Under the pieces are notes generated by a model. The model had not been told where the DNA came from. It worked only from the letters and a program-made list of their open reading frames with translations, and ran no database searches. Of a DNA stretch of 5,987 bases, positions 1 to 5,374 are shown piece after piece. The DNA lies in contig JAHRFV010000142.1 of NCBI GenBank assembly GCA_019084435.1, forward strand, positions 1 to 5,987, in the 5' to 3' direction. This DNA is from Dethiosulfatibacter sp. (lineage in GTDB: Bacteria; Bacillota_A; Clostridia; Tissierellales; Dethiosulfatibacteraceae). The position numbers and the translations under genes were made by a program. Positions within the stretch are counted from its first letter, which is position 1. Every line of letters begins with the position of its first letter.

Positions 1-2
1 AC

Positions 3-20
3 GTTCCCCCATGGGGGAAC
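3..20. promoter_or_regulatory. Perfect 18-bp palindrome, candidate activator (enhancer) site
   Basis: GTTCCCCCATGGGGGAAC is a perfect dyad with no central spacer, and its runs of five C and five G stand out in an AT-rich region. Its centre lies about 93 bp upstream of the -12 element of the sigma-54-type promoter at 91-106, the usual distance for an upstream activating sequence bound by a sigma-54 enhancer-binding protein. No T-run follows on either strand within the visible sequence, so it is unlikely to be an intrinsic terminator. The palindrome is seen directly; the activator role is inferred. A hairpin at the end of an unseen upstream transcript is the alternative. Confidence 0.45.
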
Positions 21-62
21 AAGATAGAAAAGATAAAAGACAAAGCAATGGATTTCTTAGAC

Positions 63-124
63 TAAACGCAAATGGACACAAAACTATTTTTGGCAGACTA
101 AATGCAATACGGCTCTTGCGTTTA
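63..124. repeat. Three copies of a 9-mer TAAAYGCAA around the -24/-12 promoter
   Basis: TAAACGCAA occurs at 63-71, TAAATGCAA at 99-107, and the inverted copy TTGCGTTTA at 116-124. The first two sit in the longer direct repeat AGACTAAAYGCAAW (59-72 and 95-108), offset by 36 bp. The second and third copies form an inverted pair with an 8-nt spacer (one G-T wobble) that spans the -12 element and the predicted start of the sigma-54 promoter. They could be binding sites of a regulator that competes with polymerase, but short AT-rich words recur by chance and no known regulator site is recognised. Confidence 0.3.
91..106 (+). promoter_or_regulatory. Candidate sigma-54 (-24/-12) promoter
   Basis: TGGCAGACTAAATGCA matches the sigma-54 consensus TGGCACR-N4-TTGCA at most positions. 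The invariant GG (92-93) and GC (104-105) are separated by exactly ten bases. The predicted start of transcription is near 117, giving a leader of about 300 nt before the transporter gene. A perfect palindrome at 3-20 sits where an enhancer site would be expected. The E. coli atoDAEB operon, which encodes the same functions, is controlled by sigma-54 and the activator AtoC, so the context fits. No activator gene is visible in the window. Confidence 0.55.
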
Positions 125-165
125 CTATTTCAATTAAGATGAATAATAATAGTTTTAGATAAGTG

Positions 166-195
166 TTGACAGAAATTACACAATAGTTGTAGAAT
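166..195 (+). promoter_or_regulatory. Candidate sigma-70-type promoter upstream of the leader
   Basis: TTGACA (166-171) is a perfect -35 box and TAGAAT (190-195) a near-consensus -10 box, with an 18-bp spacer. Transcription would start around 201-203. The resulting RNA would run about 125 nt into the intrinsic terminator at 277-327, so the product is either a short RNA or an attenuated leader of the transporter operon. Confidence 0.5.
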
Positions 196-200
196 ATAGA

Positions 201-327
201 AAGTAAGAATAAAAAGCTACAAGCTCACTGATTTATTTGCGATAATAATGCAAATAGCAATATTGTATAAGCAAATAAAAGCCAGTAAGATAAAACCTTT
301 AGGAGGTTTTGTTTTACTGGCTTTTTT
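201..327 (+). ncRNA. Putative terminated leader RNA or small RNA upstream of the transporter
   Basis: The stretch lies between the -10 box at 190-195 and a strong terminator. Besides the terminator it can form a 9-bp helix of TTTATTTGC (232-240) with GCAAATAAA (271-279). An alternative pairs ATTTGC (235-240) with GCAAAT (250-255). The two pairings exclude each other, and the first could extend (227-230 with 283-286) into the 5' side of the terminator. That is the kind of arrangement used in attenuators, but the flanking bases are AT-rich. I recognise no known riboswitch, T-box or open reading frame here. An independent small RNA is equally possible. Confidence 0.3.
277..327 (+). terminator. 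Strong intrinsic terminator 89 nt before the transporter start
   Basis: Bases 281-298 pair with 304-321 in a continuous 18-bp stem with two G-U pairs and a 5-nt loop. The stem is followed by six T residues (322-327), and upstream A residues 277-280 can extend it by pairing with 322-325. It lies downstream of both candidate promoters and upstream of the transporter, with no gene between, so it would either end a short RNA or make expression of the operon conditional on read-through. Confidence 0.85.
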
Positions 328-415
328 AATAGTATTTAAAAAAAAAAGGAGGATAGAGGAGTTATTGTACTGTTATATTATTTGAAAAAATCACTTATTC
401 TATGGAGGAATTAAA

Positions 416-1741
416 ATGATTAAAAAAATGACAAACTTTTTGGTAATTGGTGTCAAAAAGTATCTGCCAAGTCCTTATGTATTAGCACTTTTATTAAGCT
501 TAATAACTTTTGTGGCAGGATGGTTGTTCACTGAAGCGGGATTTATGGACATGACTAAGTATTTTGGGGATGGTTTGTACTCGCTGTTGGCATTCACAAT
601 GCAGATGGTTCTAGTTCTAGTCACCGGTCACGTATTGGCTAGTTCCAAGGTAGTTGTATCAATACTGCAAAAGCTTGCGAAATTACCAAAAAACAAGGTG
701 CAAGCTGTTATGTTTACCGCTTTTGTATCGTATATCTGCAGTTATATCAACTGGGGATTTGGATTGATAGCTGGTGCATTGATTGCAAAAGAAATTGCAA
801 CTGTTAATTATGGGAGCAAGATACATTATCCTCTGATTATCGCAGCAGCTTATAGCGGTAATATAGCAAGAGGCCCCTCTTCATCCATTCCATTGGCGAT
901 TGCAACCAAGGGGCATATTGTTGAAGATGTAGTTGGAATCATTCCGGTTAGTCAGACATTATTTAGCTCTTGGAATATAATCATAACCTTAGCTCTATTG
1001 ATAGCCATACCATTCTTGTTCAAAGCAATGACTCCCAACGATGAAGACTCTATAGAAATCAAAATTGACAGAGACGAAGTCAAGGAAGTCAAAAAAGTGC
1101 TTAATAAGAAAGACATGACTTTCTCAGAACGACTGGATAACAGTATGCTGTTGGCTTACATCATAGGTGGTCTTGGGTTAATCTATCTTGTTAGTTATTT
1201 TATTAAGTCCGCTTCTTTCGATCTAAACCTAAACATTGTCATCATGATTTTCCTAGTTCTTGGTATCTTCGCACAAAAGACACCCGGCAATTATGTTAAG
1301 GCTATGCAGAATGCAGTTAAGACAACAGCCGGTATCACACTTCAGTTTATGTTTTATGCAGGCATCATGGGCATGATGAGAGGCTCAGGCCTTACAGTTA
1401 TGCTTTCAGAATGGTTCATAAGTATCTCAACTGTTAAGACGTTTCCATTATTCACATTCTGGAGTGCAGGATTTGTAAATATTTTCGTGCCTTCAGGTGG
1501 AGGTCAGTGGGCGGTTCAAGGACCGATAGCCATGACTGCAGGAGCGTCGCTTGGTGTTGACCCTGCTAAGGTTAATATGGCGTTGGCATGGGGAGACTCT
1601 TGGACAAATCAGATTCAACCTTTCTGGGCATTACCGGCACTGGCAATTGCTGGACTGGATGTAGGTGACATTATGGGATACTGCGCAATGGTATTGCTGA
1701 TGTCAGGTGTAATTATCTCTTTAGCATTCCTTATCCTATAA
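416..1741 (+). CDS. atoE: Short-chain fatty acid transporter, AtoE family
   Basis: A 441-residue polytopic membrane protein, matching the usual length of the AtoE family (about 440). AtoE-type carriers are thought to move acetoacetate, butyrate and related short-chain acids across the cytoplasmic membrane. Family signatures visible are GPSSSIP near residues 153-159, PSGGGQWAVQGP from 359, and WGDSWTNQIQPFWALP from 392. Hydrophobic helices fill both halves, separated by a charged, probably cytoplasmic, loop at about 206-242 rich in D, E and K. The ATG is preceded by GGAGG (404-408) at 7-nt spacing. A purine-rich tract with a second GGAGG (348-352) lies further upstream, and TGTTATATT (371-379) could be a weak extended -10 box downstream of the terminator. 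The gene heads a set with thiolase and CoA-transferase genes in the same direction, supporting a role in acetoacetate or butyrate metabolism. The exact substrate is inferred. Confidence 0.93.
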   Translation: MIKKMTNFLVIGVKKYLPSPYVLALLLSLITFVAGWLFTEAGFMDMTKYFGDGLYSLLAFTMQMVLVLVTGHVLASSKVVVSILQKLAKLPKNKVQAVMFTAFVSYICSYINWGFGLIAGALIAKEIATVNYGSKIHYPLIIAAAYSGNIARGPSSSIPLAIATKGHIVEDVVGIIPVSQTLFSSWNIIITLALLIAIPFLFKAMTPNDEDSIEIKIDRDEVKEVKKVLNKKDMTFSERLDNSMLLAYIIGGLGLIYLVSYFIKSASFDLNLNIVIMIFLVLGIFAQKTPGNYVKAMQNAVKTTAGITLQFMFYAGIMGMMRGSGLTVMLSEWFISISTVKTFPLFTFWSAGFVNIFVPSGGGQWAVQGPIAMTAGASLGVDPAKVNMALAWGDSWTNQIQPFWALPALAIAGLDVGDIMGYCAMVLLMSGVIISLAFLIL

Positions 1742-1765
1742 CAAGAATACAATAATAAATCATAC

Positions 1766-1793
1766 AAAAATATTGCTTTGGCTGCGTATTTTT
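1766..1793 (+). other. Weak AT-rich hairpin between transporter and thiolase
   Basis: AAAAATA (1766-1772) pairs with TATTTTT (1787-1793), with a few further pairs possible inside. The 3' arm is T-rich. It is too weak to be called a terminator with confidence; it could lower read-through or mark an RNA processing site in the 99-nt gap before the thiolase. Confidence 0.2.
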
Positions 1794-1826
1794 CAAGTGA
1801 TTAGAAGCATTGAGAAATAATTAAAG

Positions 1827-1843
1827 AAGGAGATTTTAAATTG
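1827..1843 (+). promoter_or_regulatory. Ribosome binding site with TTG start (thiolase)
   Basis: AAGGAG (1827-1832) lies 8 nt before a TTG codon at 1841. The site fixes the non-ATG start, which gives the N-terminus [15 protein letters not shown] expected of a complete thiolase. No in-frame ATG lies near enough to preserve that N-terminus. Confidence 0.85.
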
Positions 1844-3034
1844 AGAGATGTGGTAATCGTATCAGCTGTGCGAACGCCAATAGGATCTATCGGAGGAACA
1901 TTGAAAAATGTTTCTCCGGAATATCTGGCACAAACAGCTTTAGAAGGTGCATTGAGCAGAGTGAAATTTGATCATGCACTGATTGATGAAGTTATATTAG
2001 GACAAACAAAACAAACGACAGATGCACCAAATATTGCACGATTAGCGACACTTATGACAGATATACCTGTAGAAGTACCAGCCTACACCGTTCATCGACA
2101 GTGCGCTTCCGGCATGCAGGCCATTGTGAATGCAATGCTGCAGATTAAGGCGGGTTTTTCGGATATTCTGCTGGTAGGTGGCGTAGAAAGTATGAGTACA
2201 GCTCCATTTTATATCAGAAACGCCAGATTTGGTGTTGGGAGTGGAAATGCTGTGTTCATTGACCCGAACATAGAGAGTCAACCCAAATCGCAACCCAGTG
2301 ACAAGTACGGTGTGTTCAATATGATTCAAACTGCAGATACTGTTGCTGAACAATATAATGTGACCAGGGAAGCACAGGATGCTTTTGCATATGAGAGTCA
2401 AATCAAGGCAATCAAAGCAATCGATGAAGGAAAATTTAAGGATGAGATAGTACCTGTCATCATAAAAGGAAGAAAAGGCTCTGAAACAGTATTCGATACA
2501 GATGAATACCCTAAAAGAGATACAGATATAGATAAATTATCAGCACTTAAACCAATTTTCAAAGGTGGGAGTGTTACAGCAGGAAACGCATCTGGTAGAA
2601 ATGATGGCGCTTCAGCTCTCTTAATCATGTCTGGGGAGAAGGCGGTGGAACTGGGGTTAAAACCACTCTGTAGAATTATGGATGCAACCGCTGTAGGTGT
2701 TGATCCAAGAATTATGGGTATAGGACCTGTGCCGGCAACGAGAAAACTATTAAACAAACTGGACATGACTATAGATGATTTTGGACTGGTGGAAATAAAT
2801 GAGGCTTTTGCAGCCCAATCAGTTGCTTGTCAAAAAGAACTAAACATTGATAGTGATAGACTCAACGTGAATGGTGGCGCGATAGCGCTTGGACATCCAC
2901 TTGGTTGTTCTGGGGCCAGAATTTCCACGACATTGATTTATGAGATGAAAAAAAGAAATGTCCAATATGGTCTGGCTACCATTTGTGTGGCTGGTGGTCT
3001 CGGAATGGCAATCGCATTCGAAAACATTGAATAG
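1841..3034 (+). CDS. atoB: Acetyl-CoA acetyltransferase (thiolase)
   Basis: A full-length 397-residue thiolase II-type enzyme, which interconverts acetoacetyl-CoA plus CoA with two acetyl-CoA in the cytoplasm. The catalytic set is complete: the nucleophile Cys88 in [16 protein letters not shown] near residue 320, His352 in GHPLGCSG, and Cys382 in CVAGGLG. The 30-residue spacing between His352 and Cys382 equals that of the Zoogloea enzyme (His348, Cys378). The last motif reads CVAGGLG instead of the common CIGGG form, and the first has CASG instead of CGSG, so it belongs to a somewhat divergent subgroup and a slightly longer beta-keto acyl substrate is possible. It starts with TTG, fixed by AAGGAG 8 nt upstream. 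It lies 99 nt after the transporter and 12 nt before the CoA-transferase A gene, whose ribosome site overlaps its stop. In this context it probably acts in the thiolytic, degradative direction. Confidence 0.93.
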   Translation: MRDVVIVSAVRTPIGSIGGTLKNVSPEYLAQTALEGALSRVKFDHALIDEVILGQTKQTTDAPNIARLATLMTDIPVEVPAYTVHRQCASGMQAIVNAMLQIKAGFSDILLVGGVESMSTAPFYIRNARFGVGSGNAVFIDPNIESQPKSQPSDKYGVFNMIQTADTVAEQYNVTREAQDAFAYESQIKAIKAIDEGKFKDEIVPVIIKGRKGSETVFDTDEYPKRDTDIDKLSALKPIFKGGSVTAGNASGRNDGASALLIMSGEKAVELGLKPLCRIMDATAVGVDPRIMGIGPVPATRKLLNKLDMTIDDFGLVEINEAFAAQSVACQKELNIDSDRLNVNGGAIALGHPLGCSGARISTTLIYEMKKRNVQYGLATICVAGGLGMAIAFENIE

Positions 3035-3049
3035 GAGAGTGTTATCTTG
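3033..3049 (+). promoter_or_regulatory. Ribosome binding site with TTG start (CoA-transferase A)
   Basis: AGGAG (3033-3037) overlaps the thiolase stop codon and lies 9 nt before TTG at 3047. The overlap suggests translational coupling with the thiolase. An ATG in frame at 3068 is the alternative start, but it has no comparable ribosome site. Confidence 0.75.
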
Positions 3050-3709
3050 AAAAGAAAAAATAAAATTATGGAAATAGAAACAGCGATGACAGCAGTAAAA
3101 GATGGAGACACGATCATGGTTGGTGGATTCGGACTAAAGGGCTGTCCTGATGACCTGATAGACGCCTTAATCAAAACCAATAAAAAAGATCTGACAATCA
3201 TCAGCAATGATCTAGGTGCTCCAAATGAAGGATTGGGCAGACTGTTAACCAATGGCCAGATAAAAGCCTTGATTGGTAATTACTATAACTGGAACACCGA
3301 TGTGGCTGATGCATATAATGCAGGGAAAATTGATGTGAAGCTCCTCCCTCAGGGAACATTTGCTGAATCCATTAGAGCAGCAGGTGTTGGAATACCTGCT
3401 TACTATACGCTGGCTTCTGCGGGCACCCAATTGGGTGAAGGAAAAGAAACTAAGGAATTTAATGGAAAGACCTATGTGTTGGAGCATGCTCTTCATGCGG
3501 ATATAGCATTGGTTAAAGCCTACAAGTCAGATGGTTTGGGTAATCTGGTATACTGCAAGGTTGCCAGAAACTTTAACCCTGTAATGGCAATGGCTGCAAA
3601 ACACACGATAGCTCAGGTCAGCGAGATTGTCGAGACTGGTGATTTAGATCCTGAATGTGTTATCACACCGCATATTTTTGTTCAAGCAGTCGTAAAGGGA
3701 GGTTATTAG
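3047..3709 (+). CDS. atoD: Acetoacetate CoA-transferase subunit A (AtoD/CtfA type)
   Basis: A 220-residue alpha subunit of a family I, two-subunit 3-oxoacid/butyrate-acetoacetate CoA-transferase. With subunit B it transfers CoA from an acyl-CoA donor to acetoacetate or another short-chain acid in the cytoplasm. The family signature for subunit A is present at residues 19-34 (DGDTIMVGGFGLKGCP). Further marks are SNDLGAPNEGLG near 53-64, a GKTYVLE segment in the middle, and ARNFNPVMAMAA in the C-terminal part. Length fits the family (about 215-220). The gene starts with TTG, 12 nt after the thiolase, and ends 1 nt before subunit B, so the three are almost certainly co-transcribed. Family membership does not settle whether butyrate, acetate or the product of the BKACE reaction is the CoA donor partner. 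Confidence 0.92.
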   Translation: MKRKNKIMEIETAMTAVKDGDTIMVGGFGLKGCPDDLIDALIKTNKKDLTIISNDLGAPNEGLGRLLTNGQIKALIGNYYNWNTDVADAYNAGKIDVKLLPQGTFAESIRAAGVGIPAYYTLASAGTQLGEGKETKEFNGKTYVLEHALHADIALVKAYKSDGLGNLVYCKVARNFNPVMAMAAKHTIAQVSEIVETGDLDPECVITPHIFVQAVVKGGY

Positions 3710-3710
3710 A

Positions 3711-4385
3711 ATGATTAATCTAACCAAAGAACAAATCACCAGCAGGATAGCAAAAAACATAGCATCTCTATTCGATGATAAGGATGATATTTTCGTTCTT
3801 AATCTCGGCGTCGGCATGCCCACTTCAGTAGCAGGCTATGTCACCAATGAGAATGTATTTATTCAAGCAGAGAATGGATTGGTAGGCGTAGGACCCATAG
3901 CAACAGGAGATGATATACATCCTCAGCTGATAAATGCGGGTCGCCAACCCGTTACAGAGACTCTGGGATGTGCATATATAGACAGCAGTACCTCGTTCGG
4001 AATGATCAGAGGAGGACATGTGGATGCAACTGTCATCGGGGCTTTTGAAGTAGATAAACATGCGAATGTTGCGAATTGGATAATACCCAATGGCAAGATG
4101 TTGGGTGTAGGTGGTGCCATGGATTTGGTAACAGGTGCCAAGATGGTTATTATAGCAATGACTCATACCAGTAAAGGTAAACCAAAACTCATACAAGAAT
4201 GCACACTTCCTATCACCGGATTTGGAGAGGTGGATGTTCTGGTAACTGAGATGGCAATGTTTTTCTTTGAAGGTGGGAAAATTATACTAAAAGCTATAGC
4301 ACCAGAAATTGATTTAGCTTATCTAAGAAGTGTCACAGACGTTGAATTTGAAGTAAGTGATGATCTAAAAACTATGATTGGATAA
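3711..4385 (+). CDS. atoA: Acetoacetate CoA-transferase subunit B (AtoA/CtfB type)
   Basis: A 224-residue beta subunit carrying the catalytic glutamate of family I CoA-transferases, which forms the glutamyl-CoA thioester intermediate. Glu54 lies in QAENGLVGVGP; the common signature has Ser before the Glu, here Ala53. Other family marks are NLGVGMPTSVAGY at about 31-43, RGGHVDATVIGAFEVD in the middle, and GGAMDLVTGAKMVI followed by THTSKGKPK further on. The ATG at 3711 is 1 nt after subunit A, and its ribosome site GGGAGG (3697-3702) lies inside the end of that gene, indicating coupled translation and equal subunit amounts. It is the last gene of the block; no convincing terminator is seen between its stop and the next promoter near 4454. 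Confidence 0.92.
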   Translation: MINLTKEQITSRIAKNIASLFDDKDDIFVLNLGVGMPTSVAGYVTNENVFIQAENGLVGVGPIATGDDIHPQLINAGRQPVTETLGCAYIDSSTSFGMIRGGHVDATVIGAFEVDKHANVANWIIPNGKMLGVGGAMDLVTGAKMVIIAMTHTSKGKPKLIQECTLPITGFGEVDVLVTEMAMFFFEGGKIILKAIAPEIDLAYLRSVTDVEFEVSDDLKTMIG

Positions 4386-4437
4386 CATACATAAATTTGA
4401 AATACCTCATTCTTTCCACATTACTAGTGCTTTATTT

Positions 4438-4459
4438 GTATCCGAAATTCTGATACAAT
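4438..4459 (+). promoter_or_regulatory. Extended -10 promoter with overlapping 19-bp dyad
   Basis: TGATACAAT (4451-4459) is an extended -10 box, with only a poor -35 match (TTTATT, 4431-4436) at 17-bp spacing. Overlapping it is GTATCCGAAATTCTGATAC (4438-4456), an odd-length dyad with 8 of 9 arm pairs matching around A4447. A protein bound here would block the spacer and -10 region, so it is a plausible repressor operator for the DUF3870-like gene. Transcription would start near 4466. The box and dyad are seen; the regulator is unknown. Confidence 0.4.
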
Positions 4460-4484
4460 GTAGTATATCAAGTATTGATTGGAT

Positions 4485-4501
4485 AGGAGATGAAAGTGAT
4501 G
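4485..4501 (+). promoter_or_regulatory. Ribosome binding site deciding the start of the DUF3870-like gene
   Basis: AGGAG (4485-4489) directly abuts the first in-frame ATG at 4490, which is too close to serve it. It is 9 nt before the ATG at 4499 and 6 nt before a GTG at 4496. The start at 4499 is therefore preferred, shortening the longest reading frame by three residues. Confidence 0.65.
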
Positions 4502-5266
4502 AATTATGATTTGAAGAAACATGTATATTTTATATCCTATTCTAAAATTCCATCTAATGTAGCAGCAGCAGTGTATGAGGGTTATGTTGGACTTGGCTTT
4601 ATTGTGAATCATCAGACAGGAGTCATAGAAGATATCAGTTGCACCTTGTTGACAAAAGTGGCTAGAGATTTTTTAAGAAGTATCATTGTAGGTTATAACA
4701 TTGATGAGAATGATGTGGAACCTTTAATTGAAAGGATTAGGCTTCTTTTTCACGGGCATTCTCAGAAGGCCATATGCGTAATTGTTAGAGAAAATTATAA
4801 TAAATATAACGAGTGGAAAGAAGTTAGTAAAAAAAAACTCCTTGATTTAGTTTTAGAGCCTTGTTACTCTGAAAAAGTGATTGAAGCATTTGACTTAAGT
4901 AAAATGAAGAAATATCCTGAGAAATCAGTATATATGATATCATATGCAAAGATACCCCATAATATCTCAATAGCATTTTACAAAGGTCACACTGGAGTTG
5001 GCTTTGTCATTGATTATACGACAGATGAAATTATCGATTGTTGCTTTACTTTCATTACCGACGAAGCAAAAGCTTATGGAAAAATGCTTTTTATGGGGTG
5101 CAAGTTAGATAACATAAATATCCTGAATGAATTTTATAACAGAATTGACACATTGTTTAACGGGCCTTCCAAGAAGGCGTTGTGTGTTATTGTACAAGCC
5201 AATTACTCAAAATATGAAAGCTGGAAAAAAGAAAATATAAGAAATGCTGCTTTATTTACGGGCTAA
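4499..5266 (+). CDS. Protein with two tandem DUF3870-like repeats, function unknown
   Basis: A 255-residue soluble-looking protein with no signal peptide or membrane segment, built from two copies of a domain of about 100 residues. Copy 1 spans about 9-107 and copy 2 about 144-243, joined by a charged linker. The copies share about 40% identity by eye: VYxISYxKIPxN opens each (residues 9 and 144), and KAxCVIVxxNY plus WK close each. I recognise the pattern as DUF3870, usually seen as a single-domain protein. Copy 1 keeps SCTL and VGYN, while copy 2 has CCFTF and MGCK in their place, so it looks diverged. The gene has its own promoter and lies between an acetoacetate CoA-transferase block and a BKACE gene, followed by a terminator. 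A regulatory or accessory role in keto-acid catabolism is possible but only by association. The family name is recalled, not searched. Confidence 0.75.
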   Translation: MNYDLKKHVYFISYSKIPSNVAAAVYEGYVGLGFIVNHQTGVIEDISCTLLTKVARDFLRSIIVGYNIDENDVEPLIERIRLLFHGHSQKAICVIVRENYNKYNEWKEVSKKKLLDLVLEPCYSEKVIEAFDLSKMKKYPEKSVYMISYAKIPHNISIAFYKGHTGVGFVIDYTTDEIIDCCFTFITDEAKAYGKMLFMGCKLDNINILNEFYNRIDTLFNGPSKKALCVIVQANYSKYESWKKENIRNAALFTG

Positions 5267-5283
5267 TTGGGATCCAATTTGCC
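5261..5283. promoter_or_regulatory. Inverted repeat over the stop codon, also a weak -24/-12 match
   Basis: GGC-T-AATTGG (5261-5270) and CCAATT-T-GCC (5274-5283) form a 10-bp dyad with one T-T mismatch and the 3-nt spacer GAT. It covers the stop codon of the DUF3870-like gene. TGGGATCCAATTTGCC (5268-5283) also has the sigma-54 GG-N10-GC spacing (5269-5270 and 5281-5282) with TTTGC at the -12 side, though the -24 side is poor. It could be an operator, a weak sigma-54 promoter for the BKACE gene, or an RNA hairpin ahead of the terminator. A start near 5294 would enter the terminator at once. Confidence 0.3.
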
Positions 5284-5297
5284 AAAATAGATAAGAT

Positions 5298-5342
5298 CCA
5301 GCACATCAAGAATTAGAAAGTTCTTTTTGTGTTGGTTTTTTT
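5298..5342 (+). terminator. Intrinsic terminator after the DUF3870-like gene
   Basis: CCAGCACA (5298-5305) pairs with TGTGTTGG (5328-5335) with one G-U pair. After a 2-by-2 mismatch, AAGAA (5308-5312) pairs with TTCTT (5321-5325), closing a short A-rich loop. Seven T residues (5336-5342) follow. It ends the DUF3870-like transcript. Only 32 nt separate it from the BKACE start, so that gene depends on read-through or on a promoter embedded upstream of or inside this region. Confidence 0.85.
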
Positions 5343-5374
5343 ATTAGATAAAATTAAGATTAAAGGAGGCATAT

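Noticed and set aside
2..142. Open frame at the left edge (ATG at 11, stop at 140-142) containing the repeated residues RLNA
   Set aside because: It has no ribosome site, low-complexity basic composition, and overlaps the promoter-like elements; the RLNA repetition simply follows from the 36-bp-offset DNA repeat. A 3' end of an unseen gene cannot be fully excluded.
1..415. Search for tRNA, T-box, known riboswitch, CRISPR repeats or insertion-sequence ends
   Set aside because: None of the conserved sequence or structure marks of these elements could be seen.
2042..2766. Two minus-strand frames of about 120 codons inside the thiolase gene
   Set aside because: They lie opposite a fully conserved thiolase with complete active-site motifs, have no ribosome sites, and their translations resemble no family.
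2938..4196. Minus-strand frames opposite the CoA-transferase genes
   Set aside because: They are shadows of well-supported genes and show no recognisable domain or start signal.
4386..4437. Search for a terminator after CoA-transferase subunit B
   Set aside because: No hairpin followed by a T-run was found; read-through into the DUF3870-like gene is possible.
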